A stretch of 64,000 bases of DNA. Source: an uncultured Bacteroides sp. Lineage in GTDB: Bacteria > Bacteroidota > Bacteroidia > Bacteroidales > Bacteroidaceae. Shown here piece after piece: positions 8,273 through 17,702 of the stretch. The notes beneath the pieces are model-generated. The model saw nothing but the letters and a program-made list of their open reading frames with translations. It ran no database searches and was not told the origin of the DNA. Every line of letters begins with the position of its first letter. The first letter of the stretch is position 1. A program made the position numbers and the translations under genes. The stretch lies in contig CAAFTU010000023.1 of NCBI GenBank assembly GCA_900766005.1, positions 1-64,000 on the forward strand, read 5' to 3'.

Positions 8273-8662
8273 CTATAAAAATTCTTCCGTCTTTACCGGA
8301 TCATACTTTCCAGCTTTCGCTTCTACAATCACTGACATTGCATCCGTAGCCTCCAAAGAATGATAAACTCCCATCGGAATAACCAAACCTGGAAAATCAC
8401 TACCAGCCGTCAATGCAAAACAATCCGTTTCCTGACCTTTGTCATCATAGAAACGCTCAATACAAGAGCCATATATGCAAATCACGACCTCATTCGTATT
8501 GCTGTGACGATGAATAGCCGATTTGGTACCAGGCAACAACACATTCAGCATGCGCTGACCATTCTCATCCGCGCTATCGCGCAAGTCATAGTGCATACGC
8601 AAGCGAGGTGAAGCCGCAGCTTGCTCGGCTATTTCTTCAAAAAGTTTTTTGTCCAGTTTCAT
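8273..8662 (-). CDS. WbuC-family cupin-fold metalloprotein
   Basis: A 129-residue protein with a single cupin core: metal-ligand pattern HRHSNTNEV at about 51-59 and VYHSLEATD near residue 98. WbuC-type proteins recur at the ends of O-antigen and capsule clusters in many bacteria, but their biochemical role is not settled, so I do not assign a reaction. Here it is the last recognisable gene of the capsule operon, 97 bases after the priming sugar transferase. Start ATG at 8662 gives the full fold; there is no signal peptide. Confidence 0.85.
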   Translation of the reverse strand: MKLDKKLFEEIAEQAAASPRLRMHYDLRDSADENGQRMLNVLLPGTKSAIHRHSNTNEVVICIYGSCIERFYDDKGQETDCFALTAGSDFPGLVIPMGVYHSLEATDAMSVIVEAKAGKYDPVKTEEFL

Positions 8663-8759
8663 CTTATCGAATTATTTGTTTTCCAAATGGAACTTGCAGC
8701 AGCCAGTGGTATCGCACCACATCGTTTGCACGACTACTTGTATGGCTGCATAGAAACGA

Positions 8760-9350
8760 TTATTCAGTGACAATCACCTTAAAGGTTTCAAAAATCAATT
8801 TAATATCATACCAGAATGAAGCATTCTTCACATACTCCAAGTAAAGTTTAATCTTCTCCTGCATAATCACATTGATATAATAATCTTCCGGATCTTCCGC
8901 TTTTTCCATCAACTCATTTTCATTTCTGAACTTAATAGAAGCAGGGTCCGTGATACCCGGACGAACATCCAGCACATGCATCTGTTCGGGAGTCCAATAG
9001 TTCACGTAATGACGCACTTCCGGACGGGGACCAACCAAACTCATATCACCCACAAATACATTAATTAATTGAGGGAACTCATCTAATTTGTATTTACGGA
9101 TATAATATCCAGATTTAGTGACACGAGGGTCACGACCACCAATCGTAACCAAACTTCCTTTATCAGCTCCTACCCTCATGGAACGGAACTTGAAAATGCG
9201 GAAATCCTTGTTGTGACGACCTACACGCACTTGACGATAAAACACCGGACCTTTGCTGTCCAACTTAATCCAAATGGCAAGTACCAAGAAGACGGGACTC
9301 AACATAATGAGTCCACATCCACTTGCTACAATATCAAATAATCTCTTCAT
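8760..9350 (-). CDS. Priming sugar transferase (polyisoprenyl-phosphate hexose-1-phosphate transferase)
   Basis: A 196-residue bacterial sugar transferase of the small PglC/WcfS type. An N-terminal hydrophobic stretch (residues 8-27) is followed by the signature region: FYRQVRVG near 37-44, FKFRSM at about 53-58, RDPRVTKSGYYIRKYKLDEFPQL, and SLVGPRPE at about 104-111. It moves a sugar 1-phosphate from UDP-sugar to undecaprenyl phosphate on the inner membrane, starting each repeat unit. Its ATG overlaps the aminotransferase stop by one base (TAATG at 9350), like the WcfR/WcfS pair in Bacteroides fragilis polysaccharide A, so the primed sugar is probably an amino sugar made by its neighbour. 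Small size, with no large N-terminal membrane domain, argues against a WbaP/WcaJ-type enzyme. Confidence 0.92.
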   Translation of the reverse strand: MKRLFDIVASGCGLIMLSPVFLVLAIWIKLDSKGPVFYRQVRVGRHNKDFRIFKFRSMRVGADKGSLVTIGGRDPRVTKSGYYIRKYKLDEFPQLINVFVGDMSLVGPRPEVRHYVNYWTPEQMHVLDVRPGITDPASIKFRNENELMEKAEDPEDYYINVIMQEKIKLYLEYVKNASFWYDIKLIFETFKVIVTE

Positions 9351-10636
9351 TACTTAGAAAGGATATCAATAAAGTTTTCAATTACATATTCCAGATCTTC
9401 CATTGTCATCTTTGTGTTCAGAGGAAGTGTAATCTCATTCTCAAACATACGATAAGCATTGGGGAAATCCTTGATGTCATAACCCAACTTCTTATAAGCA
9501 GTCATCATTGGAAGCGGCTTATAATGCACATTGGTAGCAATGCCTCTTTCCGCCATCTGCTCAATCACATGATTTGTTTCTTCACGAGTCTTACCCAACA
9601 AGCGAACGATATACAAATGACCAGATGAACGATGAGTTTCATCATAATGATTCAGCACAGCTACATTTAAATCCTTCAATGCTTCATCATAGCGCTCAAT
9701 CATTTTCTTACGCTGATCCAACATAGCCGGATAACGTTTCATCTGAACCAAACCAATGGCAGCTACTACATCCGTCATGTTACATTTAAACCAAGGACCT
9801 ACGATATCATATTCCCAAGCACCCAGTTTGGTTTTGGCAAGTGCATCCTTATTTTGACCATGCAAACTCAACAGTTGAGTGACACGGTACAACTTCTGGT
9901 TCCAAGTTTCCCCTTCAATTTCAGGAACACCACTCAACGTCACTTCCGGATTATTATCCAAATCCTTTACAGCTAACTCATTACCAAAAGGTAAATTCCA
10001 AGTCAGCGCACCACCTTCAGCAGTAGTAAGATTCTTCACTGCATGGAAAGAGAAAGAACTGAAATCAGCAATGGCACCCACCATTACACCTTTCCGTTCT
10101 GCACCGAACGCATGAGCTGCATCACAACAGATAGCCACACGGCCAATCATTTTTTGCAAGTCTGTCTTCGGTTGAAACAAGCCCTTCTTGTTCTCAACAA
10201 TTTGAAACAAGCGTTCATAGTCACAAGGAATTCCAGCCAAGTCTACTGGAATAATAGCCTTTGTACGTTCTGTGATTGCCGCTTCCACTGCATTGTAATC
10301 CATTTCGAGACAATTGTCTTGCACATCTACAAACACAATTTTAGCACCCACATGGTTGACGATAGAGGCACTCGCTGTATAAGTATAAGCCGGAACAATC
10401 ACCTCATCTCCTTCATCAATACCCAACAGGCGAAGAGCCATCTCCGCGCATGCTGTCTGTGAATTCAAAGCGACTGCTTTTTCCACACCTACATAAGCAG
10501 CGATTTGTCTTTCAAATTCCTTCGTACGAGGACCTGTTGTAATCCATCCGCTAAGGATGGCATCACGAACTTCATTTGCTTCAGCTTCCGTCATATCAGG
10601 CGGGCTAAAAGGCACATTGCGTAATTGCATGTTCAT
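9350..10636 (-). CDS. DegT/DnrJ/EryC1-family nucleotide-sugar aminotransferase
   Basis: A 428-residue PLP-dependent sugar aminotransferase. Seen: substrate/PLP loop PAYTYTASA at about 82-90, CDAAHAFG at 171-178, and the Schiff-base lysine in SFHAVKN at 196-202 (Lys201). It adds an amino group to a 4-keto nucleotide sugar using glutamate. It is some 40-50 residues longer than typical family members, with extra segments near 145-165 and 220-250. The keto-sugar substrate would come from a FlaA1/CapD-type dehydratase, and one lies at the left edge of the window beyond the defence operon. One-base overlap with the priming transferase suggests tight coupling. Start ATG at 10636; ATG at 10630 is equally possible. 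Confidence 0.9.
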   Translation of the reverse strand: MNMQLRNVPFSPPDMTEAEANEVRDAILSGWITTGPRTKEFERQIAAYVGVEKAVALNSQTACAEMALRLLGIDEGDEVIVPAYTYTASASIVNHVGAKIVFVDVQDNCLEMDYNAVEAAITERTKAIIPVDLAGIPCDYERLFQIVENKKGLFQPKTDLQKMIGRVAICCDAAHAFGAERKGVMVGAIADFSSFSFHAVKNLTTAEGGALTWNLPFGNELAVKDLDNNPEVTLSGVPEIEGETWNQKLYRVTQLLSLHGQNKDALAKTKLGAWEYDIVGPWFKCNMTDVVAAIGLVQMKRYPAMLDQRKKMIERYDEALKDLNVAVLNHYDETHRSSGHLYIVRLLGKTREETNHVIEQMAERGIATNVHYKPLPMMTAYKKLGYDIKDFPNAYRMFENEITLPLNTKMTMEDLEYVIENFIDILSK

Positions 10637-10836
10637 AATTGAAACAATTTTAGAAAAGCAAGCTTAAATACTGATACACAGTTATTTAAAATAATAACGT
10701 ATAACTTTATATCCTTAAAAAAGGATGTAAAGATTGGCGGAGTGTATTTTTCAATACATTCCGTACAGAAATTTTAAGCCCAAATGTTGATTAAATAATT
10801 AAGAGAAAATCTTAAGAAATAATATATCTTATAATA

Positions 10837-11829
10837 TCACTTTACTGTGTATTTTCTTTTCATAAGTCCACGGATTGTACCCCAGCCATAAGACATGTGA
10901 ACCATAAAAAATAAAATAAAAAGAGGAAATAAAAACTTCCAGCCATATTTAGCAGCCGCCATTACCGATGCAAGCAAATCACAGATAAAATACAAGCTCA
11001 AACCAGCTAAATATAACCAGGTAATAGGATGCCAAAACAAGGAAAGAAAAGCACCACCTATTACACCTAGCACAAAAATAACAGGAACTAAATGACGTAA
11101 TCCTATTGCATTTTTATCAATATAATATAAAATACCGATAGACTCACCGTTTGCATACATCTGCTTAGCTGAAGCCTTAAATGTAGCCCTAGCATAATAC
11201 GTAGAAACAATATTGGGATCAAAGAATATTTCATAACCATTCTTCTTTATACGAGAATTGATTTCATTATCCTCTCCTCTGGGTAAATCTTCACGCATTC
11301 CACCAATTTGTTCTAAGACTATTCGACGAAAAGCTCCAAAAGGAACAGTATCTACAGGACCAGCCTCGGCACCTACACGAAACGATGCACCCCCTATACC
11401 AAATTTAGAATAATTCAGTATAGCATTTGTCTCAGCCATAATTGAATTATTCTGAGCTACAATTTTACACATACCACCGACGTTTCCTCTATTTTCATCT
11501 TCCTCCAGTCTTTTTATACACAATTCAATATAATTTTTGTTATATAAAACATGTGCATCCAATCTTACAATAAAAGGTGCTGAAGAATTAGCAACGCCGA
11601 TATTAAAAGCAATAGATTGAATTTTACGAGAGTTATTTAACAACCGAATGTTATCGTATTTTTTATGATAACGCTCAACTATTTCACAAGTTTTATCTTT
11701 GCTACCTCCATCTACAACCATAATATCCATATCTTGTAATGGATATGATTGTGCAATAACAGAATCTAAACATTGTGAAATGAACCGCTCCTCATTTAAT
11801 GCAGGAATTACAACTGCTACTTTGAACAT
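10837..11829 (-). CDS. Family 2 glycosyltransferase with C-terminal membrane segments (ExoA-like)
   Basis: A 330-residue GT-A glycosyltransferase. VAVVIPALNEE opens the domain, with VVDGGSKD (nucleotide binding), RLDAH (DxD-like metal site) and PRGEDNEI (catalytic region) following. About three hydrophobic segments fill the C-terminal 90 residues, so it is membrane-attached like ExoA-type enzymes. I take ATG at 11829, directly before the first beta strand, rather than the upstream ATG at 11880. The downstream start leaves a 10-base gap to the FrhB-like gene, whereas the longer form would overlap it by about 40 bases and add a non-conserved hydrophobic tail. It adds one sugar of the capsule repeat. 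The sugar cannot be predicted. Confidence 0.88.
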   Translation of the reverse strand: MFKVAVVIPALNEERFISQCLDSVIAQSYPLQDMDIMVVDGGSKDKTCEIVERYHKKYDNIRLLNNSRKIQSIAFNIGVANSSAPFIVRLDAHVLYNKNYIELCIKRLEEDENRGNVGGMCKIVAQNNSIMAETNAILNYSKFGIGGASFRVGAEAGPVDTVPFGAFRRIVLEQIGGMREDLPRGEDNEINSRIKKNGYEIFFDPNIVSTYYARATFKASAKQMYANGESIGILYYIDKNAIGLRHLVPVIFVLGVIGGAFLSLFWHPITWLYLAGLSLYFICDLLASVMAAAKYGWKFLFPLFILFFMVHMSYGWGTIRGLMKRKYTVK

Positions 11830-11839
11830 AATAAAAACA

Positions 11840-13045
11840 CTAAATAGAATGAAGTAATTTTTTGATTGGGAAATAAACACATTTAGGACAAGACTTTATT
11901 ATATCCTTCATAACCCTCTTCACATTACTAGAAAAAGGGAAAAATGTCCGATATTTTTTCACGACATCTTGCAAGTTGTGCTCCGCATTCAGATTTGCCA
12001 ATAGATATTTTCTACGTTCAGCGTTAAACGTATGAGGCTTTCCATACGACTGCCCTACCAACATATTTTCAAAAGTAGCATCTTCTACATATACCTTTGA
12101 TTCAATTGCTTTGAAAAACTCCCATCCTTTCGTTGTTCCTATTGCTATAGCAGAAACTCCTTTTGTGTTAAGATCATACTTTTCACCCCAATAATCACCT
12201 AAACGAATATCAGCATAAGACATACTGCTACGAGAATTACAATCATAACAAGCCATATTCATCACATCCATTCCAAAGAATAGTTCATAAAACGGATCTC
12301 CTGATTTCTTGCTTGAGTATTGTTTTGATTCTGCTAAGAAATCAAAGCAAAACTCATGCCAAGCATGAGTTTTGCTCCTAAAAGCAATTTTTTTATAAGA
12401 CTGGCAACCTGTGATTTGATTCGTATACTGCAAATAAGACTTCCAAAGATTAAAAGACGGGCAGCCATGACAGAAAATATCAACTAATAAATAATTGTCT
12501 GGCTTACGTTTATATTTATTCGTTTGAGAAAACGCATAAATATGACATGGAGTGCCGAAAATCGCATATTTTTGATCTGTACGATCTTTCAGAATTTCAT
12601 TAAAACCTTCAACAGTATAACTTTGAAAATATTTAGAACCATAAAATTGATCCAATTCTTCAAAAGAAGAAGCTACAATTGATTTTGCTATATTTTTCGT
12701 CACATCATATGCACAACCAAAAACTTTATAACCTCTTGCTATACATTCTTCCATAAGTACCCGAGAGATACCTCCACTACTAGATGAACGAAGTTGCTTC
12801 TCATCCTTATTTACTGCAGCATAACAAGCTTTGACCTCATTCGATTGAATAAGATTATCATCATACCTATAACATGATTTTTTACACAACCCACATTCTA
12901 CACACTTTTCTTCATCGACAATTGGCTTGTAAAAGCCATCTTTATCCAGTTGAATATTGATTGCTTTTGTTCCACATACAGAGGCACAAATACCACATCC
13001 GGTACAATCTCTCATTGCAGAATTATCACACACATTACTTTTCAT
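11840..13045 (-). CDS. FrhB/FdhB-like iron-sulfur protein of polysaccharide clusters
   Basis: A 401-residue protein with two 4Fe-4S ferredoxin motifs at the N-terminus (CTGCGICASVC at about 14-24 and CVECGLCKKSC at about 48-58). They are followed by the coenzyme F420 hydrogenase/dehydrogenase beta-subunit domain (SSSGGISR, FGTPCHIYAF, DIFCHGCPS, IRLGDYWG). In gut Bacteroidota such proteins routinely sit next to polysaccharide pyruvyl transferases. Their reaction is not known to me, and F420 use is unlikely. Its ATG lies within the last codons of the pyruvyl transferase (11-base overlap), so the two are co-translated. Inference: it carries out a redox step on the pyruvylated sugar or its donor. 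Confidence 0.88.
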   Translation of the reverse strand: MKSNVCDNSAMRDCTGCGICASVCGTKAINIQLDKDGFYKPIVDEEKCVECGLCKKSCYRYDDNLIQSNEVKACYAAVNKDEKQLRSSSSGGISRVLMEECIARGYKVFGCAYDVTKNIAKSIVASSFEELDQFYGSKYFQSYTVEGFNEILKDRTDQKYAIFGTPCHIYAFSQTNKYKRKPDNYLLVDIFCHGCPSFNLWKSYLQYTNQITGCQSYKKIAFRSKTHAWHEFCFDFLAESKQYSSKKSGDPFYELFFGMDVMNMACYDCNSRSSMSYADIRLGDYWGEKYDLNTKGVSAIAIGTTKGWEFFKAIESKVYVEDATFENMLVGQSYGKPHTFNAERRKYLLANLNAEHNLQDVVKKYRTFFPFSSNVKRVMKDIIKSCPKCVYFPIKKLLHSI

Positions 13046-14171
13046 GTTTTCTTATTTCAGTTATTGCATTATTAACAAAGTTATAAGCCTTCTCTCTTTC
13101 AAGATTTAATACTTTTTCTGACTCTTCAAAATCAATACAATACAAATCCTTAATAGGGTCTTTAGGTTGATACCTATCAAGCATATTTACTTTTCGAAGA
13201 ATAGAAAGAACTCGTTCAGATTGTTTATGAGCAGAACCATATTCACGCTCAAACGTAAAAAATGGTGTATGCATATTAACAGCGAAAGCTGTACCATGAA
13301 ATGAATCTGTACATACAACACTAGCATTAGCTATCAAGTCAACAAATTCTTTAGGACCTGCAGCTACTGTTTTATCACAATAAGTCATATCATTAAACTC
13401 ATAAGGTATAGCAACTATTTCACATTTTAAATTCTGCCTCAGTTCATTCAAACATTTTCTTGCATATTCAGAAGGAGTATCCAAAAAATAAGCCAAAATG
13501 TAATTTCTATTCTTTTTTTCTACTCCTAGAATTTGAATCCATTCTTGTGAATTAATGATTAATGTAGGATCAAGTAAATGTTCTGCATTATTCCCTGTCA
13601 GTTCTTTAATTAACTTTACTCCACTGTCTTCTCTGATGGAGAGATAAGGATATGCACTAATCCAGGCAGCCATTTTTTTCTTATTGTAATCTGCAATAAA
13701 ATCACGTCCGAAACTAGGAGAAAGTGCAATTCGCTTATAAGCTGGTGCAAAACGAAGATAATATAAAGGATTAACATACAATGTGGAAGAACTCCAAATT
13801 TGATCACTACCTGAAAAGCAGGCAACAGCATCATTCGCCATTTTCTTTAAGCGAGACCAAGATACTGGTATTGGTTGTAGGTACTCCTCTTCAAATTTAA
13901 AAAAACTATCTTCTGTATTACACACAAACTCTTTAGAATATGAAGATTGGTAAGCTTGAAGAGCTTTTCTATTATTTAGTACAATCGATCTATATAAAAT
14001 AGTAATGAGTTTGCCAAACCTAATATCACGTCCTTTCACTAAAGATTTAAGTCTAACCAAATCGCATTGCAAACCGACATGATTAATAATCATTTTACCA
14101 GCCAATGCCTGTAAACTGGATCCATAGTTAAATCCAGTATAAACAGTAGTCAAAATACACTTTTCAGCCAT
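13035..14171 (-). CDS. Polysaccharide pyruvyl transferase family protein
   Basis: A 378-residue CsaB/WcaK-like protein. It has the N-terminal glycine/asparagine loop FNYGSSLQALA, then GSDQIWSS at about 120-127, and the family's C-terminal TDSFHGTAFAVN with the conserved His. Known members transfer a pyruvyl ketal from phosphoenolpyruvate to a sugar of a surface polymer, giving it negative charge. It is cytoplasmic, with no signal peptide. The start overlaps the preceding glycosyltransferase stop by one base (TAATG at 14171), and the end overlaps the FrhB-like gene. Some members have other roles, so the exact reaction is inferred. Confidence 0.9.
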   Translation of the reverse strand: MAEKCILTTVYTGFNYGSSLQALAGKMIINHVGLQCDLVRLKSLVKGRDIRFGKLITILYRSIVLNNRKALQAYQSSYSKEFVCNTEDSFFKFEEEYLQPIPVSWSRLKKMANDAVACFSGSDQIWSSSTLYVNPLYYLRFAPAYKRIALSPSFGRDFIADYNKKKMAAWISAYPYLSIREDSGVKLIKELTGNNAEHLLDPTLIINSQEWIQILGVEKKNRNYILAYFLDTPSEYARKCLNELRQNLKCEIVAIPYEFNDMTYCDKTVAAGPKEFVDLIANASVVCTDSFHGTAFAVNMHTPFFTFEREYGSAHKQSERVLSILRKVNMLDRYQPKDPIKDLYCIDFEESEKVLNLEREKAYNFVNNAITEIRKHEK

Positions 14172-15289
14172 TACATTTTAGTTTTATGTATATTTGTTAT
14201 TTTAGCTATCTCATCATGAAATAAAAGAGCTAATTTATCCCAATCATAATTAGAAGCTAAATCTCTTGCATTTTTACTATATTGAGATAAATTAGAACAA
14301 TCATTGATCATTTGTAAAAGAGTACGTTTTAAATCGTCCTTATCTATTTCACAAGTCCAACCTGCACCACTTTCTTTAACCTCATCCAGCATATTGGCAC
14401 CCCTAGTAATAAAAACAGGGACTCCATAGGCCAAAGCTTCTATTAAGCCCATAGGATGTCCTTCAAATCTTGATGTTAAAAAGAATACATCAGAAGACAA
14501 CAAAACATTTTCTTTATCCTTACCACTTACACCAACTTCATGATTATATACTAAATCTGAAATGTCTAAATCTGAAATCATCTGAGAAACTTTTTTAACA
14601 TCATAACGAGGAGGGCCATAAATATCTAAATGAAAGCCTGCATTCCTTAATTCAGATTTCAAATCTTTAATTGATTCAAACAATAAATCAATGCCCTTAT
14701 GTAATATATCTTGTCTACCTATAAATACTCCCCGAATCTTATCGTTAAATTTGTCTTTTTTTAAGTCAGGCATTGTAATACCATTTGGAAGAATAAATGA
14801 AGATAATGCAAAGACCCTATCCGATTCTAACTTTTCAGTCTTTGTTAAATACTGAACTGCAGCTGCACGATAAATATAAGAATTAAAAAACAATAGATGA
14901 GCAATTTTCTTTTTTAGAAACTTCCATACACTTCCATTATGAAATGAAGATTTTGTAAAAGAGCCTCTAGGTATAATCACATAGGGAATATCATTCTTAT
15001 AGAGTTCTTTTGCAAAACGCACGTGTTCGAAATAATAAAATCCCTCAAATACTACACAATCTGGATGATTAAAAGGACTAGGAAGAATAGACAATGAAAT
15101 TCTATCACCGAAATCTTTAATATTATGATACGCTTTTACCTCTCCCCAATGTTTTTGAAATGCTCCAACTGTAAGATCTACCCATAAAACATTGTCGTAT
15201 TTTTGTTGCGCCTTTACACTTGCTGGTACACTCCAATTAAGCCCACCATCAACAGAATTAGAATTATTAGAAATATATAACAAATTCAT
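14171..15289 (-). CDS. Family 4 glycosyltransferase
   Basis: A 372-residue GT-B glycosyltransferase. The C-terminal half carries the GT4 signature: VFIGRQDILHKGID (donor side), then FFLTSRFEGHPMGLIEALAYGVPV with the E(x7)E motif. The N-terminal half is less conserved, as usual for acceptor binding. No membrane segment, so it works at the cytoplasmic face on the lipid-linked repeat unit. It lies three bases after the ATP-grasp gene in the same direction of transcription, and its stop overlaps the pyruvyl transferase start. Donor and linkage cannot be told from sequence. Confidence 0.92.
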   Translation of the reverse strand: MNLLYISNNSNSVDGGLNWSVPASVKAQQKYDNVLWVDLTVGAFQKHWGEVKAYHNIKDFGDRISLSILPSPFNHPDCVVFEGFYYFEHVRFAKELYKNDIPYVIIPRGSFTKSSFHNGSVWKFLKKKIAHLLFFNSYIYRAAAVQYLTKTEKLESDRVFALSSFILPNGITMPDLKKDKFNDKIRGVFIGRQDILHKGIDLLFESIKDLKSELRNAGFHLDIYGPPRYDVKKVSQMISDLDISDLVYNHEVGVSGKDKENVLLSSDVFFLTSRFEGHPMGLIEALAYGVPVFITRGANMLDEVKESGAGWTCEIDKDDLKRTLLQMINDCSNLSQYSKNARDLASNYDWDKLALLFHDEIAKITNIHKTKM

Positions 15290-15292
15290 AAT

Positions 15293-16189
15293 TTAAAGAT
15301 TTAAAATTAACATATCGCCAAGTTTTCTATTAGTTTCTTCCACTGTAAATTGACCAAAACCTGATGCTGGATAAAAGGTAATCTCACCGAATAAAATTTT
15401 ACCATTTACGTTGTACAAATCAACCCGAACAAATGGTAAATCTTCAGATAACTTTTCAGCAACTAAAATCATTTCTGATAAATTACCCGGAAGAATCAAT
15501 TCAGCTGTAAAATCCGGAGGGCACATTTCTTCCCCAAACGGTAATATAGTACCTTCTCGAGAATAGTAATTTGCTCTGTGCGTAGTGAACCGTCCAAAAT
15601 CAATTTTAAAAAATTCAACTTTTCCATTAAAGCAAAAGAATTTATAATCTCTTAAGTCCTTGCCTTCTGATATATATTTTTCAGCAATTATTCTTTTAGG
15701 AACATTTTTATAAGGCCATTCACGAAAAGACCAATACAAATCTGATTTTAGGGATTTTTTCAATCCGCGAATACAATCCTGACGATTAAAAGATAATTTG
15801 TCCTTGCAAATGAAAACTCCACATGCACCACCTCCATGAGTTGTTTTTAAAACAAACTGATTAGGAAGTGATTCCCAGTCTATATCATTAGGATTGTCCC
15901 AAACTGCAATTGTTGGAATTATATAAGATTCTCCAATTTTGTTAGCTACGTAATCCTTAACAGCGAATTTATCGACTAATTTAGTATATAATGGGTTCCT
16001 ATTATAAATTTTTAGCCATTGTAATTTCTCTGTAAAAGTTCGAGGATTTGTCCAATTAACAAATGAACCAATATAGACTCTGTGAAGAAGGGTTAATTGA
16101 ACTTTATCTGGTATGACTCGCGCAATTTTGCGTAATAGATATGCCAATAATAAACTTGGCTTATTAATCACTTTTTTAATTCTGTCCAT
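15293..16189 (-). CDS. TupA-like ATP-grasp protein of the capsule cluster
   Basis: A 298-residue protein of the TupA-like ATP-grasp family. Visible landmarks are FVLKTTHGGGACGVFIC (ATP-binding Lys and Gly-rich loop near 115-131), the basic stretch AEKYI near 170, FFCFNGKVEFFKIDFGR, and the C-terminal metal-site region FVRVDLYNVNGKILFGEITFYPASG. ATP-grasp enzymes join a carboxylate to an amine or other nucleophile. In capsule loci they probably decorate a sugar with an amino acid or similar group, possibly the uronic acid made by genes at 20939-23341 (inference). The N-terminal 40 residues resemble those of many cluster-borne members. Start ATG at 16189. Confidence 0.87.
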   Translation of the reverse strand: MDRIKKVINKPSLLLAYLLRKIARVIPDKVQLTLLHRVYIGSFVNWTNPRTFTEKLQWLKIYNRNPLYTKLVDKFAVKDYVANKIGESYIIPTIAVWDNPNDIDWESLPNQFVLKTTHGGGACGVFICKDKLSFNRQDCIRGLKKSLKSDLYWSFREWPYKNVPKRIIAEKYISEGKDLRDYKFFCFNGKVEFFKIDFGRFTTHRANYYSREGTILPFGEEMCPPDFTAELILPGNLSEMILVAEKLSEDLPFVRVDLYNVNGKILFGEITFYPASGFGQFTVEETNRKLGDMLILNL

Positions 16190-16202
16190 TGTATATTATG
16201 TA

Positions 16203-17693
16203 TTATTTTATATATGATAAAACCATTTGTAAAGATTTTCGTTCAAAAACAGCAATAACTAATATCAAAATACAAGCTACAAGCAAAAATATTTCTAACG
16301 CGAATGTTGTCCACTGAAAGAAATTACTAAGATTTTTATCCTTGGATACAAAGAAATAAACAAATAAAACGATTGAGATAACACCAACTAATCTGAATAC
16401 AGATACCTTAATTGAATTATGCAATATATGCTTATGACAATAATACAACATATCTAAACACCTCCAAAACAAAGCTATGCCAGTACCAATCAAAACGCCA
16501 TAGATACCTGAAGTATATGTGAAAATTATACTAAATCCTATGCATAAAATAGACTCAATAATGGCTCTATTTCTAGTTTCTTTAAAATGCCCAGCGACAT
16601 TAATCAAAGTCGAATATGGCTGACGAAATATATTAAAGAGCTGAGATATAGTAAAAAGCAATGCAAAAAGAGGTAATTTATAATCAATATCAGCTGCATT
16701 AGTATAGATAGAAACAAACGGAAGAATAGTTACAGATGTAACAGCAAATATTATTGAGGTTATTATAAAATAAACAAATTCAATAACGTTAAATTCTCTT
16801 CGAACTTTATCTATGCTAGAAATTGCAAATGTTCTGCCTATAAAGGGAGTTATAGCTGTATTCAAATTTCCACAAATTGCAGCTAAACCAGAAAAAATGA
16901 TATTATAGACAGAATAAATACTAGCAGCCTCTAATCCAACCATCATAGAAAGTATAATGGATTGGCTACCGAAAATAAACAAACCAGAAAGTTGGTGAAC
17001 CATAGCCTCATTTCGCTTAGAAACTGCAGATTTTATTGGTCTCACATTATTTATCTTAACATATTGTGGGTAGTTTTTTCTAACATAATAAGATAATAAA
17101 AAGGCTCTCATTACATACACAACAGAAATTGCGAGTTGAACAAAAACAATATTTGCCCCAAACTTTAACATTATTACAGCTAAAATGAGACTGAAAAGCA
17201 AACTGAAAGCTTGAACTGTCGTACAAACATAGACTTTTTGACTAGCATACAACAATGAACGACATCTACCTACAACAAAAAATTCAGAAGCCCCTGAAAT
17301 ACTCATTACAAGTAACAATAAACACTTTGTAGTAAAAGAAATATCTCCTTCAACTAGCAAAGGATAAATAAAACTAACTAATAATACAATAATTAAATAT
17401 ATATATCCTGATTTATTGAACATGTCATTTGTAGCCCTTAGCATACCTCGAACTGTATTTTCATCTTTTTGAGCTACAGGAGCATAAAGGGATTGAACCA
17501 CGGCTACTGTAATTCCTGCACCAACTAAACTGATATAAGAAATTATACTACGAACAGTAGTAACCAAACCATTAATCTGAGATCCAAATGCCTCAATTAT
17601 TAATACTGGAATGATGAAATTACTCACTATATTGACGAATTGAGGCAACATACTAGCCCCAATATTTTTATACACTCTATTAATTGTAGACAT
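16203..17693 (-). CDS. Wzx-type polysaccharide flippase
   Basis: A 496-residue integral membrane protein with about 12-14 hydrophobic helices spread along its length, matching the polysaccharide-biosynthesis/MATE-like exporter family. The N-terminus (VYKNIGASMLPQFVNIVSNFIIPVLII) is typical of Bacteroidota Wzx proteins. It would turn undecaprenyl-linked repeat units to the periplasmic face. It follows the Wzy-like gene with a 9-base gap, the normal pairing. Base composition is very AT-rich (many ATA, TTA, AAA codons), like the rest of this segment. An alternative within the same superfamily is a teichoic-acid-like translocase, which is less likely in this organism. Confidence 0.9.
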   Translation of the reverse strand: MSTINRVYKNIGASMLPQFVNIVSNFIIPVLIIEAFGSQINGLVTTVRSIISYISLVGAGITVAVVQSLYAPVAQKDENTVRGMLRATNDMFNKSGYIYLIIVLLVSFIYPLLVEGDISFTTKCLLLLVMSISGASEFFVVGRCRSLLYASQKVYVCTTVQAFSLLFSLILAVIMLKFGANIVFVQLAISVVYVMRAFLLSYYVRKNYPQYVKINNVRPIKSAVSKRNEAMVHQLSGLFIFGSQSIILSMMVGLEAASIYSVYNIIFSGLAAICGNLNTAITPFIGRTFAISSIDKVRREFNVIEFVYFIITSIIFAVTSVTILPFVSIYTNAADIDYKLPLFALLFTISQLFNIFRQPYSTLINVAGHFKETRNRAIIESILCIGFSIIFTYTSGIYGVLIGTGIALFWRCLDMLYYCHKHILHNSIKVSVFRLVGVISIVLFVYFFVSKDKNLSNFFQWTTFALEIFLLVACILILVIAVFERKSLQMVLSYIK

Positions 17694-17702
17694 ACCCTCA
17701 AA

